From: Frateuria_A sp051900415
GTDB lineage: Bacteria > Pseudomonadota > Gammaproteobacteria > Xanthomonadales > Rhodanobacteraceae
Length of the DNA: 64,000 bases
Reading direction: 5' to 3'
Assembly (NCBI RefSeq): GCF_051900415.1
Contig: NZ_JBHZGL010000003.1
Span: 186,001-250,000, forward strand
The position numbers were made by a program, and so were the translations under genes. A model generated the notes under the pieces. The model ran no database searches. It was given only the letters and a program-made list of their open reading frames with translations, and was not told where the DNA came from. Numbering within the stretch: position 1 is the stretch's first letter; every line of letters starts with the position of its first letter. Shown here in pieces: positions 1 to 7,901 of the stretch.

Positions 1-417
1 TGGGAATACGTTGAATCGGACACGCCACCGCCGGCGGATGGCAGTGCCTCGGCCGCCCAGGCCCTGCGTCAGCTGTACCGGGGAAACGACACCAGTCTCG
101 ACTTCTCCGAGGATGCCGCACTGAACACCGCTTTCGACACCTTGGTGGAACTCAAGGTGGAGCTCGAAGCAAAGGACGGCCGAGCCGAGCAGCTCAAGCA
201 GACGATCCAGGCTGCGATGGGGGACGCCAGCAAGGCGCATTTTGCTCGCGGCGAAGTGACGTTCAAGCGCGCCAAGGAAGGCACCACCGTCGACCTGAAA
301 CGGCTGGTCGCGGAGCACCCGGCGATCGCGGCCCAATACACCGTGACCCGCCCCGGATCTCGTCGATTCGTGCTTGCCCCCGCCACCGACAACTCAAAGA
401 GGACAGAACCATGCTGA
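1..417 (+). CDS. YqaJ-type viral recombinase, C-terminal part (5' end outside window)
   Basis: The frame is open from the first base, so this is the last 138 codons of a longer gene. The visible part reads as the C-terminal tail of YqaJ-family recombinases: a helical stretch, then GDASKAHFARGEV and KRAKEG, and the closing RPGSRRF that I recall from family members. The nuclease domain itself lies outside the window. The family is the lambda-exonuclease-like nuclease used in phage or ICE single-strand annealing recombination. The stop overlaps the next gene by 7 bases, so the two are translationally coupled. The family call rests on motif memory and should be confirmed with the upstream sequence. 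Confidence 0.7.
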   Translation, partial: WEYVESDTPPPADGSASAAQALRQLYRGNDTSLDFSEDAALNTAFDTLVELKVELEAKDGRAEQLKQTIQAAMGDASKAHFARGEVTFKRAKEGTTVDLKRLVAEHPAIAAQYTVTRPGSRRFVLAPATDNSKRTEPC

Positions 418-1301
418 AAGGTCTGGCGATTACCCCGCCTGTGATCGGGCGGATATCCATCGGTCGCGTGGTGGAGCGCAACGGGAAGCGCCTGCCGGAA
501 AAGGATGACCAGTTCACCTTGACCACCCAGGTGCAGCACCGCGACGGGTGGGTGCTGCACCCGCTTGATGACGAGCTGCGCAAGGCTGCCGGCGGCAAGC
601 TGCGGTCCATGCCGGTGCGCATGCTCTTCAACGACCCTGCGCTCAACTTGCGGGCGGACTATTCGCTCTTCGATCGCAGCAAGGGGCGGCCGGTATGCGT
701 GGGCAATGGCGAAACGTGTCGTCGGCGTGGCAAAGACGCGATCGAGCAACTGCCTTGCCCCGGCGCGGACAGCTGCCAATTCGCCCAGGGCGATTGCAAG
801 GCTTACGCCCGGCTGCATGTGCTGATGGGGGATGGCGAAAGCGATGCGCTCGGCAGCTTTGTGCTTCGCACCACCTCGTTCAACACCATCCGCACGCTCG
901 CGGCTCGCCTGGAGTATTTCCAGGCAGTGTCGGGCGGGCTGTTGGCCTGCATGCCGCTGGAACTCAAGTTGCGCGGCAAGTCCACGGCGATGAGCTACGG
1001 CACGCCGATCTACTACGTCGACTTGGTGATCCGCGCAGGGCTGACGCTCGACCAGGCAATGGGTGAGGCGAGGGCGTTGGCTGAACATCGCCGAGCTGCG
1101 GGCTTCGACCAGGACGCGCTGGACAGCGCTGCCTACAAGGGCTTCGCCAATGGGGCGTTCGAGGAGCTCGAAGAGGATGGCTCCGCCGTGGTGGAAGAGT
1201 TCTTTCCGGCGGAAGTCGGAGCGAGCCCATCGGCGCAACCGCCGACCGGAGACTTGCGCGGGCGCCTCGACGACAAAGTGAAACAGGTGGCAACCAATTA
1301 G
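411..1301 (+). CDS. Gp3-like / hydrolase-or-metal-binding protein of mobile elements
   Basis: A 296-residue protein whose ATG lies inside the end of the YqaJ-like gene. Cysteines at about residues 96, 103, 116, 122 and 129 form a compact cluster (VCVGNGETC, LPCPGADSC, GDCK) that looks metal-binding. A later segment (LRTTSFNTIRTL, YFQAVSGGLLACMPLEL) resembles the proteins annotated as hydrolase or metal-binding protein in integrative conjugative elements. I recall these being placed with the phage Gp3-like recombination directionality factors. The C-terminal 40 residues are acidic and probably disordered. Its place after a YqaJ-type recombinase fits a recombination module of an ICE or prophage. 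Catalytic activity is not shown by the sequence. Confidence 0.62.
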   Translation: MLKGLAITPPVIGRISIGRVVERNGKRLPEKDDQFTLTTQVQHRDGWVLHPLDDELRKAAGGKLRSMPVRMLFNDPALNLRADYSLFDRSKGRPVCVGNGETCRRRGKDAIEQLPCPGADSCQFAQGDCKAYARLHVLMGDGESDALGSFVLRTTSFNTIRTLAARLEYFQAVSGGLLACMPLELKLRGKSTAMSYGTPIYYVDLVIRAGLTLDQAMGEARALAEHRRAAGFDQDALDSAAYKGFANGAFEELEEDGSAVVEEFFPAEVGASPSAQPPTGDLRGRLDDKVKQVATN

Positions 1302-1313
1302 GGAGTGGACACG

Positions 1314-1415
1314 ATGCTGAAAGTGATTGGCGGCCTGGCGGTCTACGGCTTTGCTCTGTTCGGTCTGGGCGTGTACCTCACCCGCGCGCATGGGCGAGGT
1401 ACTCGCGGGGATTGA
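1314..1415 (+). CDS. small hydrophobic protein, 33 residues
   Basis: The ATG has a GGAG-type ribosome site about 7 bases upstream and begins 13 bases after the preceding stop. The peptide begins MLKVIGGLAVYGFALFGLG, a single predicted membrane helix, and ends in a short basic tail (TRAHGRGTRGD). It is followed at once by a stable hairpin. I do not recognise a family. It may be the last gene of the recombination operon or a chance frame; the ribosome site, the helix and the hairpin just after the stop favour a real gene. Confidence 0.45.
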   Translation: MLKVIGGLAVYGFALFGLGVYLTRAHGRGTRGD

Positions 1416-1418
1416 GGG

Positions 1419-1465
1419 GGAGGGGGCTTCGGCCCCCTCCACGCCTGTGCGACGCTCGATTTTTT
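1419..1465 (+). terminator. UUCG-loop hairpin, probable operon terminator
   Basis: Stem GGAGGGGGC closes a TTCG tetraloop and pairs with GCCCCCTCC (1419-1440), nine uninterrupted GC-rich pairs. A run of seven Ts follows after 18 bases (1459-1465) rather than directly, so it is not a textbook intrinsic terminator. It lies 3 bases after the 33-codon frame. Confidence 0.5.
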
Positions 1466-1612
1466 TCAATGGTCTTCCGGCACAACCGCTCGGTTGTTGC
1501 ACGTTACGGAAACCCTCGCCGGATGCACCGCCCCGCCCCTAGAATCGACGGGGTAGGGGAGTCCTCGCTGTCGCATCCGAGCACCTCGGTGATTGCGAAG
1601 CAGCAGCTGCTG

Positions 1613-2196
1613 ATGCCCCTCACATGGCCCGCATCAGGAAAGCACGTCTACGGCCTACTGCACTCACACGAGTACCGCGCCCGCTTCGCCGATAACGTGA
1701 CGAAGGAACTGCCACGCATCCCATGCGTCAAGAGCGCCGACGACTTCTGGGCGTTCTCCCGCGCAGGCCACGCGCTTGCCGAGTTGCACCTGGGCTACGA
1801 GGCCGTCGCCCCCTACCCGGAGAAGATCGACACCGGCGGCAAGTGCCTGACCGACGCCGACTACCGCGTGGAGAAAATGCGCTACGGCAAGCAGGGCAAG
1901 GAAACGGACCTCACCACCCTGCACTACAACGACACCATCACTCTGACCGGCATCCCGCTGGAAGCCTACGACTACGTGGTCAACGGCAAGCCAGCGCTGA
2001 CTGGGTGGTGGAGCGACAGTGCGTGAAGATCGACAAGGCCAGCGGCATCGTCAACGACGCCAACGACTGGGCCATCGAAACCATGGGCAATCCCAAGTAC
2101 CCCCCTGGAGCTGTTCCAGCGCGTGATCACTGTCAGCCTGGAAACGCTCAAGATCGTTCAGGTCTTGCCCACCCTCGACATTCGGGATGGCGGCTG
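1613..2196 (+). pseudogene. remnant of a type ISP restriction-modification/helicase gene, two frameshifts
   Basis: Only the C-terminal end of a large gene remains. The first frame reads VYGLLHSHEYRARFADN, ELPRIPC, DFWAFSRAG, LADEADYRVEK-like text (actual LTDADYRVEKMRYGKQG) and IPLEAYDYVVNGKPAL, all typical of the far C-terminus of type ISP enzymes. It then hits a stop at 2026. Restoring one missing base near 1999 continues the family sequence (WVVERQ, GIVNDANDWAIETMGNPKYP). Removing one extra C in the C-run at 2101-2105 continues it again (LELFQRVITVSLETLKIV) to the stop at 2194. The 5' two-thirds or more are missing. The gene is therefore truncated and twice frameshifted, a dead defence system inside the island. 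Confidence 0.75.
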
Positions 2197-2260
2197 AGGC
2201 AGCCCGCACTGCCTAAGCCGCCACAGGACGCTTGCGCGTTGCTCGACTTGATGCGAGAAG

Positions 2261-3652
2261 TTACAGCGCCGACATCGCTGGTGTGATGGCTTTCGCAAAG
2301 CCCATCTCAGCAAAGAAGGGCGGGTGAAACCGAAGAATCGGGTCCCTGCCTCCGAGCACCTCGATCTGCTGGGTGCTCTTCATGTGGGCGACCACGGTCT
2401 TGAACTTGTGTGCGCTCAGCCAGGACAGCTCCTGGGCAAGGCTCCAGGGCATGGTGTCTGCGCCACTCCGACGCAGGTGATCGTACAAGTGTCCCTTCGC
2501 GATGCGGGTTTCTTCCAGTTGACGTTCTCTCACGCGCGAGATCCTGAGCGGCTTGGGTTTCGGTGGTGGAAAGACCAGCTGGAACTGTGTGATTGACCAT
2601 CGAACGATTTCCCATGCCGCACTGATCGCTTCAGGCGGGATTGGAGATATCGACGGCAGGGGTTCCGCGGACGAGGAAGGGAGTGGCAACGCGTTGAAGC
2701 AGTGCAAGATCGCGGCTATTCGCCACGTCTTCTCTGTCGCACGACCGGCTGAGTCCTGGGCGTACGGGAAGTCAAATACCATGCGCTCGTCGATCTGCTG
2801 TTTCAGCTGCACCCAGCGCGCCTCCGCTTCGGTGGATAAACTTAGCTCCACGCGCTCTGTGTTGCCAGCTAGGAGGCGCTGGTGTCGCAGTTCGAGCAAC
2901 CAGGTAGTCAACAGATGGATTTCGTTGAGACTTGGCGTTGGCAGCGATGGTAGCTGCGGGCCGCGACCGTCCATGGTATGGGCATACATGAACCTGGAAG
3001 CCAACCCGGACTTCCGGTCAGCGTAGTGCGCCGCGATCTGGTGTTCGGTGTAGATCTCCGGTTGCGTCAAGCAACAGATCCCAACTGACGGGTAGTAGGC
3101 CACCAGAGGATCGTGGTCCCGCCGGATAAGTGACTCCTTTACCGGACCGTCGAAAAAGCGGTTGAGCTTGCCACGTTTCCGCATGACATCGCTTTTCAGC
3201 TGGTCGATGCAATCATCATCCGCAATCGTCAAGCCGTTACCGGTGCCATCAAGTGCTTCGAGCAGGGATCCCCAGGTTGCATCTAGCTGCAACACATCAC
3301 GGAACGCTGGGTGGTGGCGCCATTCGGCGGTCGACGCGCGTCGCGCGGAAAGTGTGGAATCGAACTCCCGAATCGGTTTGTAGAACTCGGACATGGCGGA
3401 GGACTTGCCGCACACAGGCGGGCCAATCCCCATGCAATAGAGTGCAGGCGACATCAGACCGCCATTGGGAGTACGAAGAGCGAACCCGTGCAAGGCGGTG
3501 GACATTGCAGACAACGCCACCAGCATGACGAGCTCGACTGGTGCGCCCGTTTTGTGGTGGACCTCTACGATGGCAGCAGTGACCCGGGGCGGCAAACACT
3601 GAAGCGAGTTGTAATAAGAACCAAATGCGCTAATAGCCACGTGCCTCTCCAC
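2261..3652 (-). CDS. DUF3987 (YfjI-like) protein with P-loop
   Basis: A 463-residue protein matching the DUF3987 family by overall layout: N-terminal PPRVTAAIVEVHHKTGAPVE, a P-loop GPPVCGKS at residues 77-84, a DDDCIDQ segment and a middle region with YPSVGICCLTQPE. These are large phage- or island-borne proteins of the E. coli CP4-57 YfjI type, thought to be primase/helicase-like ATPases in satellite replication; the role here is inferred. In CP4-57 the yfjI and yfjJ genes are neighbours. Here the yfjJ-type gene is the next one, divergently oriented across a long spacer. The start is the ATG giving MERHVAISAF; I see no strong ribosome site. Confidence 0.7.
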   Translation of the reverse strand: MERHVAISAFGSYYNSLQCLPPRVTAAIVEVHHKTGAPVELVMLVALSAMSTALHGFALRTPNGGLMSPALYCMGIGPPVCGKSSAMSEFYKPIREFDSTLSARRASTAEWRHHPAFRDVLQLDATWGSLLEALDGTGNGLTIADDDCIDQLKSDVMRKRGKLNRFFDGPVKESLIRRDHDPLVAYYPSVGICCLTQPEIYTEHQIAAHYADRKSGLASRFMYAHTMDGRGPQLPSLPTPSLNEIHLLTTWLLELRHQRLLAGNTERVELSLSTEAEARWVQLKQQIDERMVFDFPYAQDSAGRATEKTWRIAAILHCFNALPLPSSSAEPLPSISPIPPEAISAAWEIVRWSITQFQLVFPPPKPKPLRISRVRERQLEETRIAKGHLYDHLRRSGADTMPWSLAQELSWLSAHKFKTVVAHMKSTQQIEVLGGRDPILRFHPPFFAEMGFAKAITPAMSAL

Positions 3653-4514
3653 GTATGTTGACTGTGATCAGAACAACGCGTGTCGCATCTTCCGGGAGAT
3701 TAGTAGCCTTGCAGGCACCCTCGACACGGCGTTCCCTTGTAGCAGGCGGACTCCTTAGTAGCCGGCCAACAAGGAACATCGCACATCGATCTACCTCTTG
3801 CCCGACCGAAAAGCGGCAGTTGAGCGGGAAACTGTCAGCACTCGGCCAAGTAACTAGCGTAGATCAACGGCTTATGTGGTTCTAAAGTCAGGCGTGAAGG
3901 TGGCCGCATGAGGGGTGCTTCGCGTTTCGGGCAGGCGGTAGTTATTTTTTTTTGTGGTTAGTTGGCGCAACCTGTTGACTTGTCATCGATAGGCGCGCTG
4001 CTCCGAAAAAAATTAGTTTGTCGCATATGGTGGCACTCGCCTGGCAACGAGGCGCAGCGCGCGCTTTGGGCGAGCGCGTGACTTTGGCTGTGAGTTCATC
4101 GAATCCAAGCGCTTGAAATGCCGACGTAATTCGGCCTGGACGGTACCGTCCAGCCACAAAACCCTGCGAAACCGTAGACCGCTTTCTCCCTTGGTCGCGT
4201 TATGGTGGCAAGGCGCGTAACACGCGCTCTACGCTTGGCAAGACGGACGCTTGGCCGCGGCTGCTTGCCTTCGGCCCGTGGCCTGTCAACGGTTGCGCGC
4301 TTGCAGAAATCCATACGTTGTTCCGCGCTATCTCAACATGGCATGAGAGCGACAAACCGTGTGTTGCATGGCACGTTTAGTCTGGTCTTGGTGGTGTATT
4401 CGTGGGTGCATTCGATGGACTGAATATCGGTTCCTAGTCTTTTGTTTTGCATCCAGTTCTAATAACAGGCATTCGATTGAGTGAGCACAACAATAGCCTC
4501 GGAGTAACTATGGC
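3653..4514. other. 862-base spacer between divergent replication-type genes
   Basis: No convincing gene is visible on either strand. The stretch is noticeably less GC-rich in parts, with a nine-T run at 3945-3953. It holds a perfect 18-bp palindrome (4136-4153), a GCGCGT/ACGCGC inverted repeat (4213-4227) and two copies of ACGCTTGGC 16 bases apart (4231-4239, 4247-4255). It must carry the promoters for the DUF3987 gene and the Gp2-type gene, and it is the likeliest place for an element replication origin. I could not pick a confident -35/-10 pair. Confidence 0.6.
4136..4153. repeat. perfect 18-bp palindrome
   Basis: CTGGACGGT is followed directly by its reverse complement ACCGTCCAG, with no spacer. 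It could be an operator for a dimeric regulator or a cruciform element of a replication origin. It sits about midway between the two divergent genes' starts. Confidence 0.7.
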
Positions 4515-5678
4515 ATGCAGCTGAACATGATGAAGGCCGCTCCGTTGAGCGGCGAGCGTTTCCATAACCTGGTTTCGTCTGGCATTCTGGGTCCGCTTGA
4601 ATGGATTGACGAACAGGGTGATCGCCATTACGCGTACGAGGTTGGTGAAAACAAGCAGGCAACGGACTACCTCAGCAACCTGCGGGCCGCCGTCAAACGA
4701 GTTGCAAAGAGTAAGGCGCCGGCATGGACGCCAGTGGGCACTGGTCGTTGGGCTCGCTACGCCATTTCGCGCGAAGCCAGGGCCCTGTGGCACGCAATCA
4801 GAGGGGTTGATATTGCGCACAAGGCACGAGGGAGGGAGAGTGAGATGTACCCTTATCTGCAGGTAGGGATGAGGTTGGCCGAGAAGTGGGAGCCCCGCCT
4901 TCGTTTCTTTACTAACACCGATTCTGAACTACTTCTCAGCGAGGACTACCCGAGGCGAATGCTAGCCCACCTGGTGCACGTCATCAGGCGCGTGTGCACA
5001 GCACCCCGATTTCTCCAGCGTGTCGAGCAGTTGGAGCGCTTGCAACGGGTGAATTTCCGGGAGTGCTGCCGGTACTTCCTGTCCATTCTCCGAGTGCACG
5101 CTCGCCTGCTGGTGCTACGCGTGGATCTCTATGTTGAAGGACCGGCAAAAAGGGCTGCGGCGGAAGGCAAGATCGAGCAGGCGGTAGAAAAGTTCATCCG
5201 AAACCTCCGTGAGGATCGCATCATCCCCGACGTTCTCGGTTACATCATCAAACGCGAGCATGCCTACGACAGGGGTGTCCACCTTCATTTGATGGTAATC
5301 GTTGATGGGGATAAGCATTACCAATCGTACAATCTCGCCGAGAGGCTGAAGATGTACTGGATCCATGATTGCGTTGGATCCCGGGAGTTTGCTTCAGGAT
5401 TCAACTGCTACCTGCGCAAGGACGAATATCGCTTCAATGCAATAGGCCACGTTCACTACGCCGACGAAGCGATGCTGCGCGGAGTTCGTGATGCGATCGG
5501 GTATCTGACCAAGACGGATGGCCATTTTCTTCTCCCACGGGGCTTCGGTAAAAATCTGCGCAAGGGTCAGCCGCCAAAGCAACAAGAGGGCGCCCGGCGC
5601 CGCGGGGCGCCTCGAAAGTTCGCAGACACCTCGCTCGCGGAAAGCATCTTGCTTGGCAAGCCGGCGCAGGGCCGATAG
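4515..5678 (+). CDS. inovirus Gp2-type (YfjJ-like) protein, putative HUH-type replication protein
   Basis: A 387-residue protein. The second half carries the hallmarks I associate with inovirus Gp2/YagK-YfjJ C-terminal domains: RVDLY at residues 202-206, VLGYIIKREHAYDRG, an HLH motif at residues 256-258 within VHLHLMVIVDGDKH, then LAERLKMYW and a late YLTKTD. HLH fits the HUH motif (His-hydrophobic-His) of rolling-circle replication and transfer nucleases, and the TKTD block supplies a candidate tyrosine. The nuclease role is an inference from these motifs. The N-terminal 200 residues are less conserved and rich in basic residues. The ATG used has GGAG 10 bases upstream; the methionines at codons 5 and 6 are alternatives. 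Confidence 0.72.
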   Translation: MQLNMMKAAPLSGERFHNLVSSGILGPLEWIDEQGDRHYAYEVGENKQATDYLSNLRAAVKRVAKSKAPAWTPVGTGRWARYAISREARALWHAIRGVDIAHKARGRESEMYPYLQVGMRLAEKWEPRLRFFTNTDSELLLSEDYPRRMLAHLVHVIRRVCTAPRFLQRVEQLERLQRVNFRECCRYFLSILRVHARLLVLRVDLYVEGPAKRAAAEGKIEQAVEKFIRNLREDRIIPDVLGYIIKREHAYDRGVHLHLMVIVDGDKHYQSYNLAERLKMYWIHDCVGSREFASGFNCYLRKDEYRFNAIGHVHYADEAMLRGVRDAIGYLTKTDGHFLLPRGFGKNLRKGQPPKQQEGARRRGAPRKFADTSLAESILLGKPAQGR

Positions 5679-5767
5679 CAGGTCTTGGTCTCGCTTGTTC
5701 TCATGAGCGCCGACGTGGCAAAAGCGGGCGAGTCCCGAGCGTAAGGTTGTTAGTTGCCAGGGACCCG

Positions 5768-5802
5768 AAAAAAAGCCGCTCGCATGTCGCGAGCGGCTTT
5801 TT
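5768..5802. terminator. bidirectional intrinsic terminator
   Basis: Stem GCCGCTCGC (5775-5783), loop of five, GCGAGCGGC (5789-5797). A-run on the left and T-run on the right make it work on both strands. It separates the plus-strand Gp2-type gene from the minus-strand AlpA operon, which converge here. Confidence 0.88.
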
Positions 5803-5826
5803 GCGCTGCAGTTTCGGCAAGGGTGC

Positions 5827-6450
5827 CTACCGCTGGTTGCGGTCTCGCCGGAGCATCCGGCAGATCGCTTGACGTTCCCCGGCAAGGAACCCGAACGCCT
5901 TCAACTTCTCGTCCAGGTCTGAAGTGGTCAAGGGACTCGCGCGAGGCAGGACCGATCGATGCCCTTGCTCATGAATCCACCATTTCGAGGCGCACAGCAG
6001 CAACGTGAAGCCTGCGGTCAGATGCGCCTCGGCGGGATACGCTTGCCGAAACCAACCCAAGGTCTCGTTGCTGAATCGCCCACTGTTAGCGCCATGGCCG
6101 TGGGGGTTGATCAGCTTGAATGCCTGGCGTGCGACGTACCCCCGGTTGAAAGCAGATTTAGGCGTCAGTTTGCGCAGGCGATGGATGACCTCCTCCTCTC
6201 GTAGCGTGCGGTTCGAAAGCCGCGGGTAACACTCAAGGGCAGTACGGTACGCGGCAAAGGCCAAGGGCGCACTGTCCCGGAGACCATGGGGGTCTAAACA
6301 GACTCGTGGCTCTGCTTCCGGGTTCCTCTGTGCGTCAGGGCTGGCCCTGGACTCGCAGAGGGATGCTTCCGGGAACGTGCTTGGCTTCGACGCGAGCTTG
6401 GATGTGTCGTTTTGAGCATGGGGCCTGGCATAACGGGTAGACGTGTCCAT
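5827..6450 (-). CDS. uncharacterised island protein, last gene of the alpA operon
   Basis: A 207-residue protein I do not recognise. The first 60 residues are polar and low in order. The rest is helical, with recognisable stretches LREEEVIHRLRKLTPKSAFNRGYVARQAFKLINPHG, broken here as separate helices, and a tryptophan-rich segment LLLCASKWWIHEQGHRS. The C-terminus is basic (RMLRRDRNQR), which would suit nucleic-acid binding. No membrane helix or signal peptide is seen. It starts 6 bases after the AlpA-like gene and ends just before the bidirectional terminator, so it closes a three-gene operon. Confidence 0.6.
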   Translation of the reverse strand: MDTSTRYARPHAQNDTSKLASKPSTFPEASLCESRASPDAQRNPEAEPRVCLDPHGLRDSAPLAFAAYRTALECYPRLSNRTLREEEVIHRLRKLTPKSAFNRGYVARQAFKLINPHGHGANSGRFSNETLGWFRQAYPAEAHLTAGFTLLLCASKWWIHEQGHRSVLPRASPLTTSDLDEKLKAFGFLAGERQAICRMLRRDRNQR

Positions 6451-6456
6451 GGCCGC

Positions 6457-6771
6457 TCACCCCCTCGCCTGGCGAATGCGCCAGCGCAGGATGTCAATCG
6501 TCCAGTAGCGCCGAGAAGCCTTACGAGAGCGTCGTCCGCCAATCGGCTCGGGATAAGAGGGATCGAACAGCTTGTCGTTCGGATCCTGCCGGCCGTAGAA
6601 ATCCGTCCTGGTGTCTCCCGTGACCGCAATGACTTCGGACGTGCGCAGCACGGGATCGAGGGCGAACAGCCTGATCAATTGCGATATCTGTTCTTCCTCA
6701 GACTGCTGACCGAACGGCGTAAACGGCGCGGATGCGCCCATCCCAGGCGCATGCTTGTTGGGAGCATTCAT
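6457..6771 (-). CDS. AlpA-like MerR-superfamily regulator / excisionase-type protein
   Basis: 104 residues. After a disordered N-terminus (residues 1-25) the core reads DPVLRTSEVIAVTGDTRTDFY, then a loop ending in PEPIGGRRSRKASRRYW and WTIDILRWRIRQ. This is the arrangement of AlpA-type winged-helix proteins: helix-turn-helix, then a basic wing and a final helix. AlpA proteins regulate integrase or excision in P4/CP4-57-like elements. The ATG lies 3 bases beyond the stop of the upstream gene, so the two are coupled. The family assignment is good; the regulated target is inferred from the integrase two genes away. Confidence 0.75.
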   Translation of the reverse strand: MNAPNKHAPGMGASAPFTPFGQQSEEEQISQLIRLFALDPVLRTSEVIAVTGDTRTDFYGRQDPNDKLFDPSYPEPIGGRRSRKASRRYWTIDILRWRIRQARG

Positions 6772-6774
6772 GGG

Positions 6775-7659
6775 TCATGCCTCCGTCCAGCAGCGGCGGA
6801 GGTCGGGGCGGACCATCCTTGCCCGGTGCACGGTGCGACCGCTAACCATGGGCGGGGGCATGAACTCGAAAGGCAGATCGGGAAAATAGCGGTTGGCGAG
6901 TGCGCTAGTTGCCTCCTGCACGGTCTTAGGCACCGTGAGGATCGGCGAAAGGGCGTCCCCGCGCAGTTGGATCTCAACGAAATCGACCAGCGGATTCAGG
7001 GAGAAGCCGCCGAAGCGATGAGCCCGTGGATGAATTGCGTGTCCAGAGACCGCACCGTTCTGGTGGTGGACAAAGAGGACCCAGCCGTCGTACGTGTCGA
7101 AGGCCATGTTGGTGAGCTCGTGCTCACTGACCGCTTTTGCGAAATCCCAGAGGTGCAGAGGGCCTTCTGCGAACGTTTCACGGTCTGCAGGGGCGAACGG
7201 GCTGGGGTCGCGAAGGATCTCATCCTTGCAGTTAAAGACGGCGTCGTACGACTCGAAGCCAAACTTCGCCGCCATCGCATCTACGTACTGAAGCAGACGC
7301 TTGAGCTCGCCACGGCTTATTCCATACTCACTCGCGGCACTGTTCTCGCGTGCGACAGCGTCCTTCCTGAAAGCCTGGGAATCAGCGTGCGGCTCCAGCT
7401 TGTTCACCCGTTCTGCGTGGGTGATAAAGCGGCCGTAGCTAGTCGGCAGCGGCGCGAAGCCGAGGTAAGCGCTGGCCAACAGGCCATAAGGCGGCAGCTG
7501 CTCTGACCAAATGTGATGGTTCAGATGAAACGACTTGAGCCGGGCAAATTCGCGGAGCGCGGGCGGGAAAATATCCCTCCACGCGTAGACGATGGAGAGG
7601 TAAAAAACACCTTCGTCGTCGAGGGGGACAGCGTCAGGAACATTCTTGATCTTGGTCAT
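6775..7659 (-). CDS. uncharacterised island protein, first gene of the alpA operon
   Basis: 294 residues from the ATG giving MTKIKNVPDAVPLDDE. An upstream ATG at 7710 would add 17 residues that look unlike a protein start, and neither start has a strong ribosome site. No family is recognised. Visible points are an aromatic N-terminal part (FYLSIVYAWRDIFPPALREF, HLNHHIWSEQLPPYG), a helical basic middle (ISRGELKRLLQYVDAMAAKFGF), and a His-rich strand region (VLFVHHQNGAVSGHAIHPRAHRF). There is no signal peptide or membrane helix. Its stop is 3 bases from the AlpA-like start, so it is likely co-regulated with element excision or maintenance. Confidence 0.6.
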   Translation of the reverse strand: MTKIKNVPDAVPLDDEGVFYLSIVYAWRDIFPPALREFARLKSFHLNHHIWSEQLPPYGLLASAYLGFAPLPTSYGRFITHAERVNKLEPHADSQAFRKDAVARENSAASEYGISRGELKRLLQYVDAMAAKFGFESYDAVFNCKDEILRDPSPFAPADRETFAEGPLHLWDFAKAVSEHELTNMAFDTYDGWVLFVHHQNGAVSGHAIHPRAHRFGGFSLNPLVDFVEIQLRGDALSPILTVPKTVQEATSALANRYFPDLPFEFMPPPMVSGRTVHRARMVRPDLRRCWTEA

Positions 7660-7901
7660 AGAGGGAAGCATCCATAACAAAAGTGCCGGGCAAAAACCGG
7701 CGCGACGCAATCAAACCGACTTGCGTACTTCTGCTCATGAAGGCTTCTTGCCTCTCTAGACCTGGCTTGGCCTACCAGCGCCGCTGGCAGGTTCAGCGTA
7801 CGCGTAGTGGGCTGCTTGGGTCAATCCACCGCTGTATACCGCTGTTCAACGTAGTCCGTCCGGTAGCGTCGGTTAACTCCGCGTGCTCAGTGGTTGGAGA
7901 G

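Noticed and set aside
1412..1612. Coding sequence upstream of the ISP remnant in the same frame
   Set aside because: The stretch includes the hairpin and T-run after the 33-codon gene and shows no ISP similarity, so the remnant is started at the ATG at 1613.
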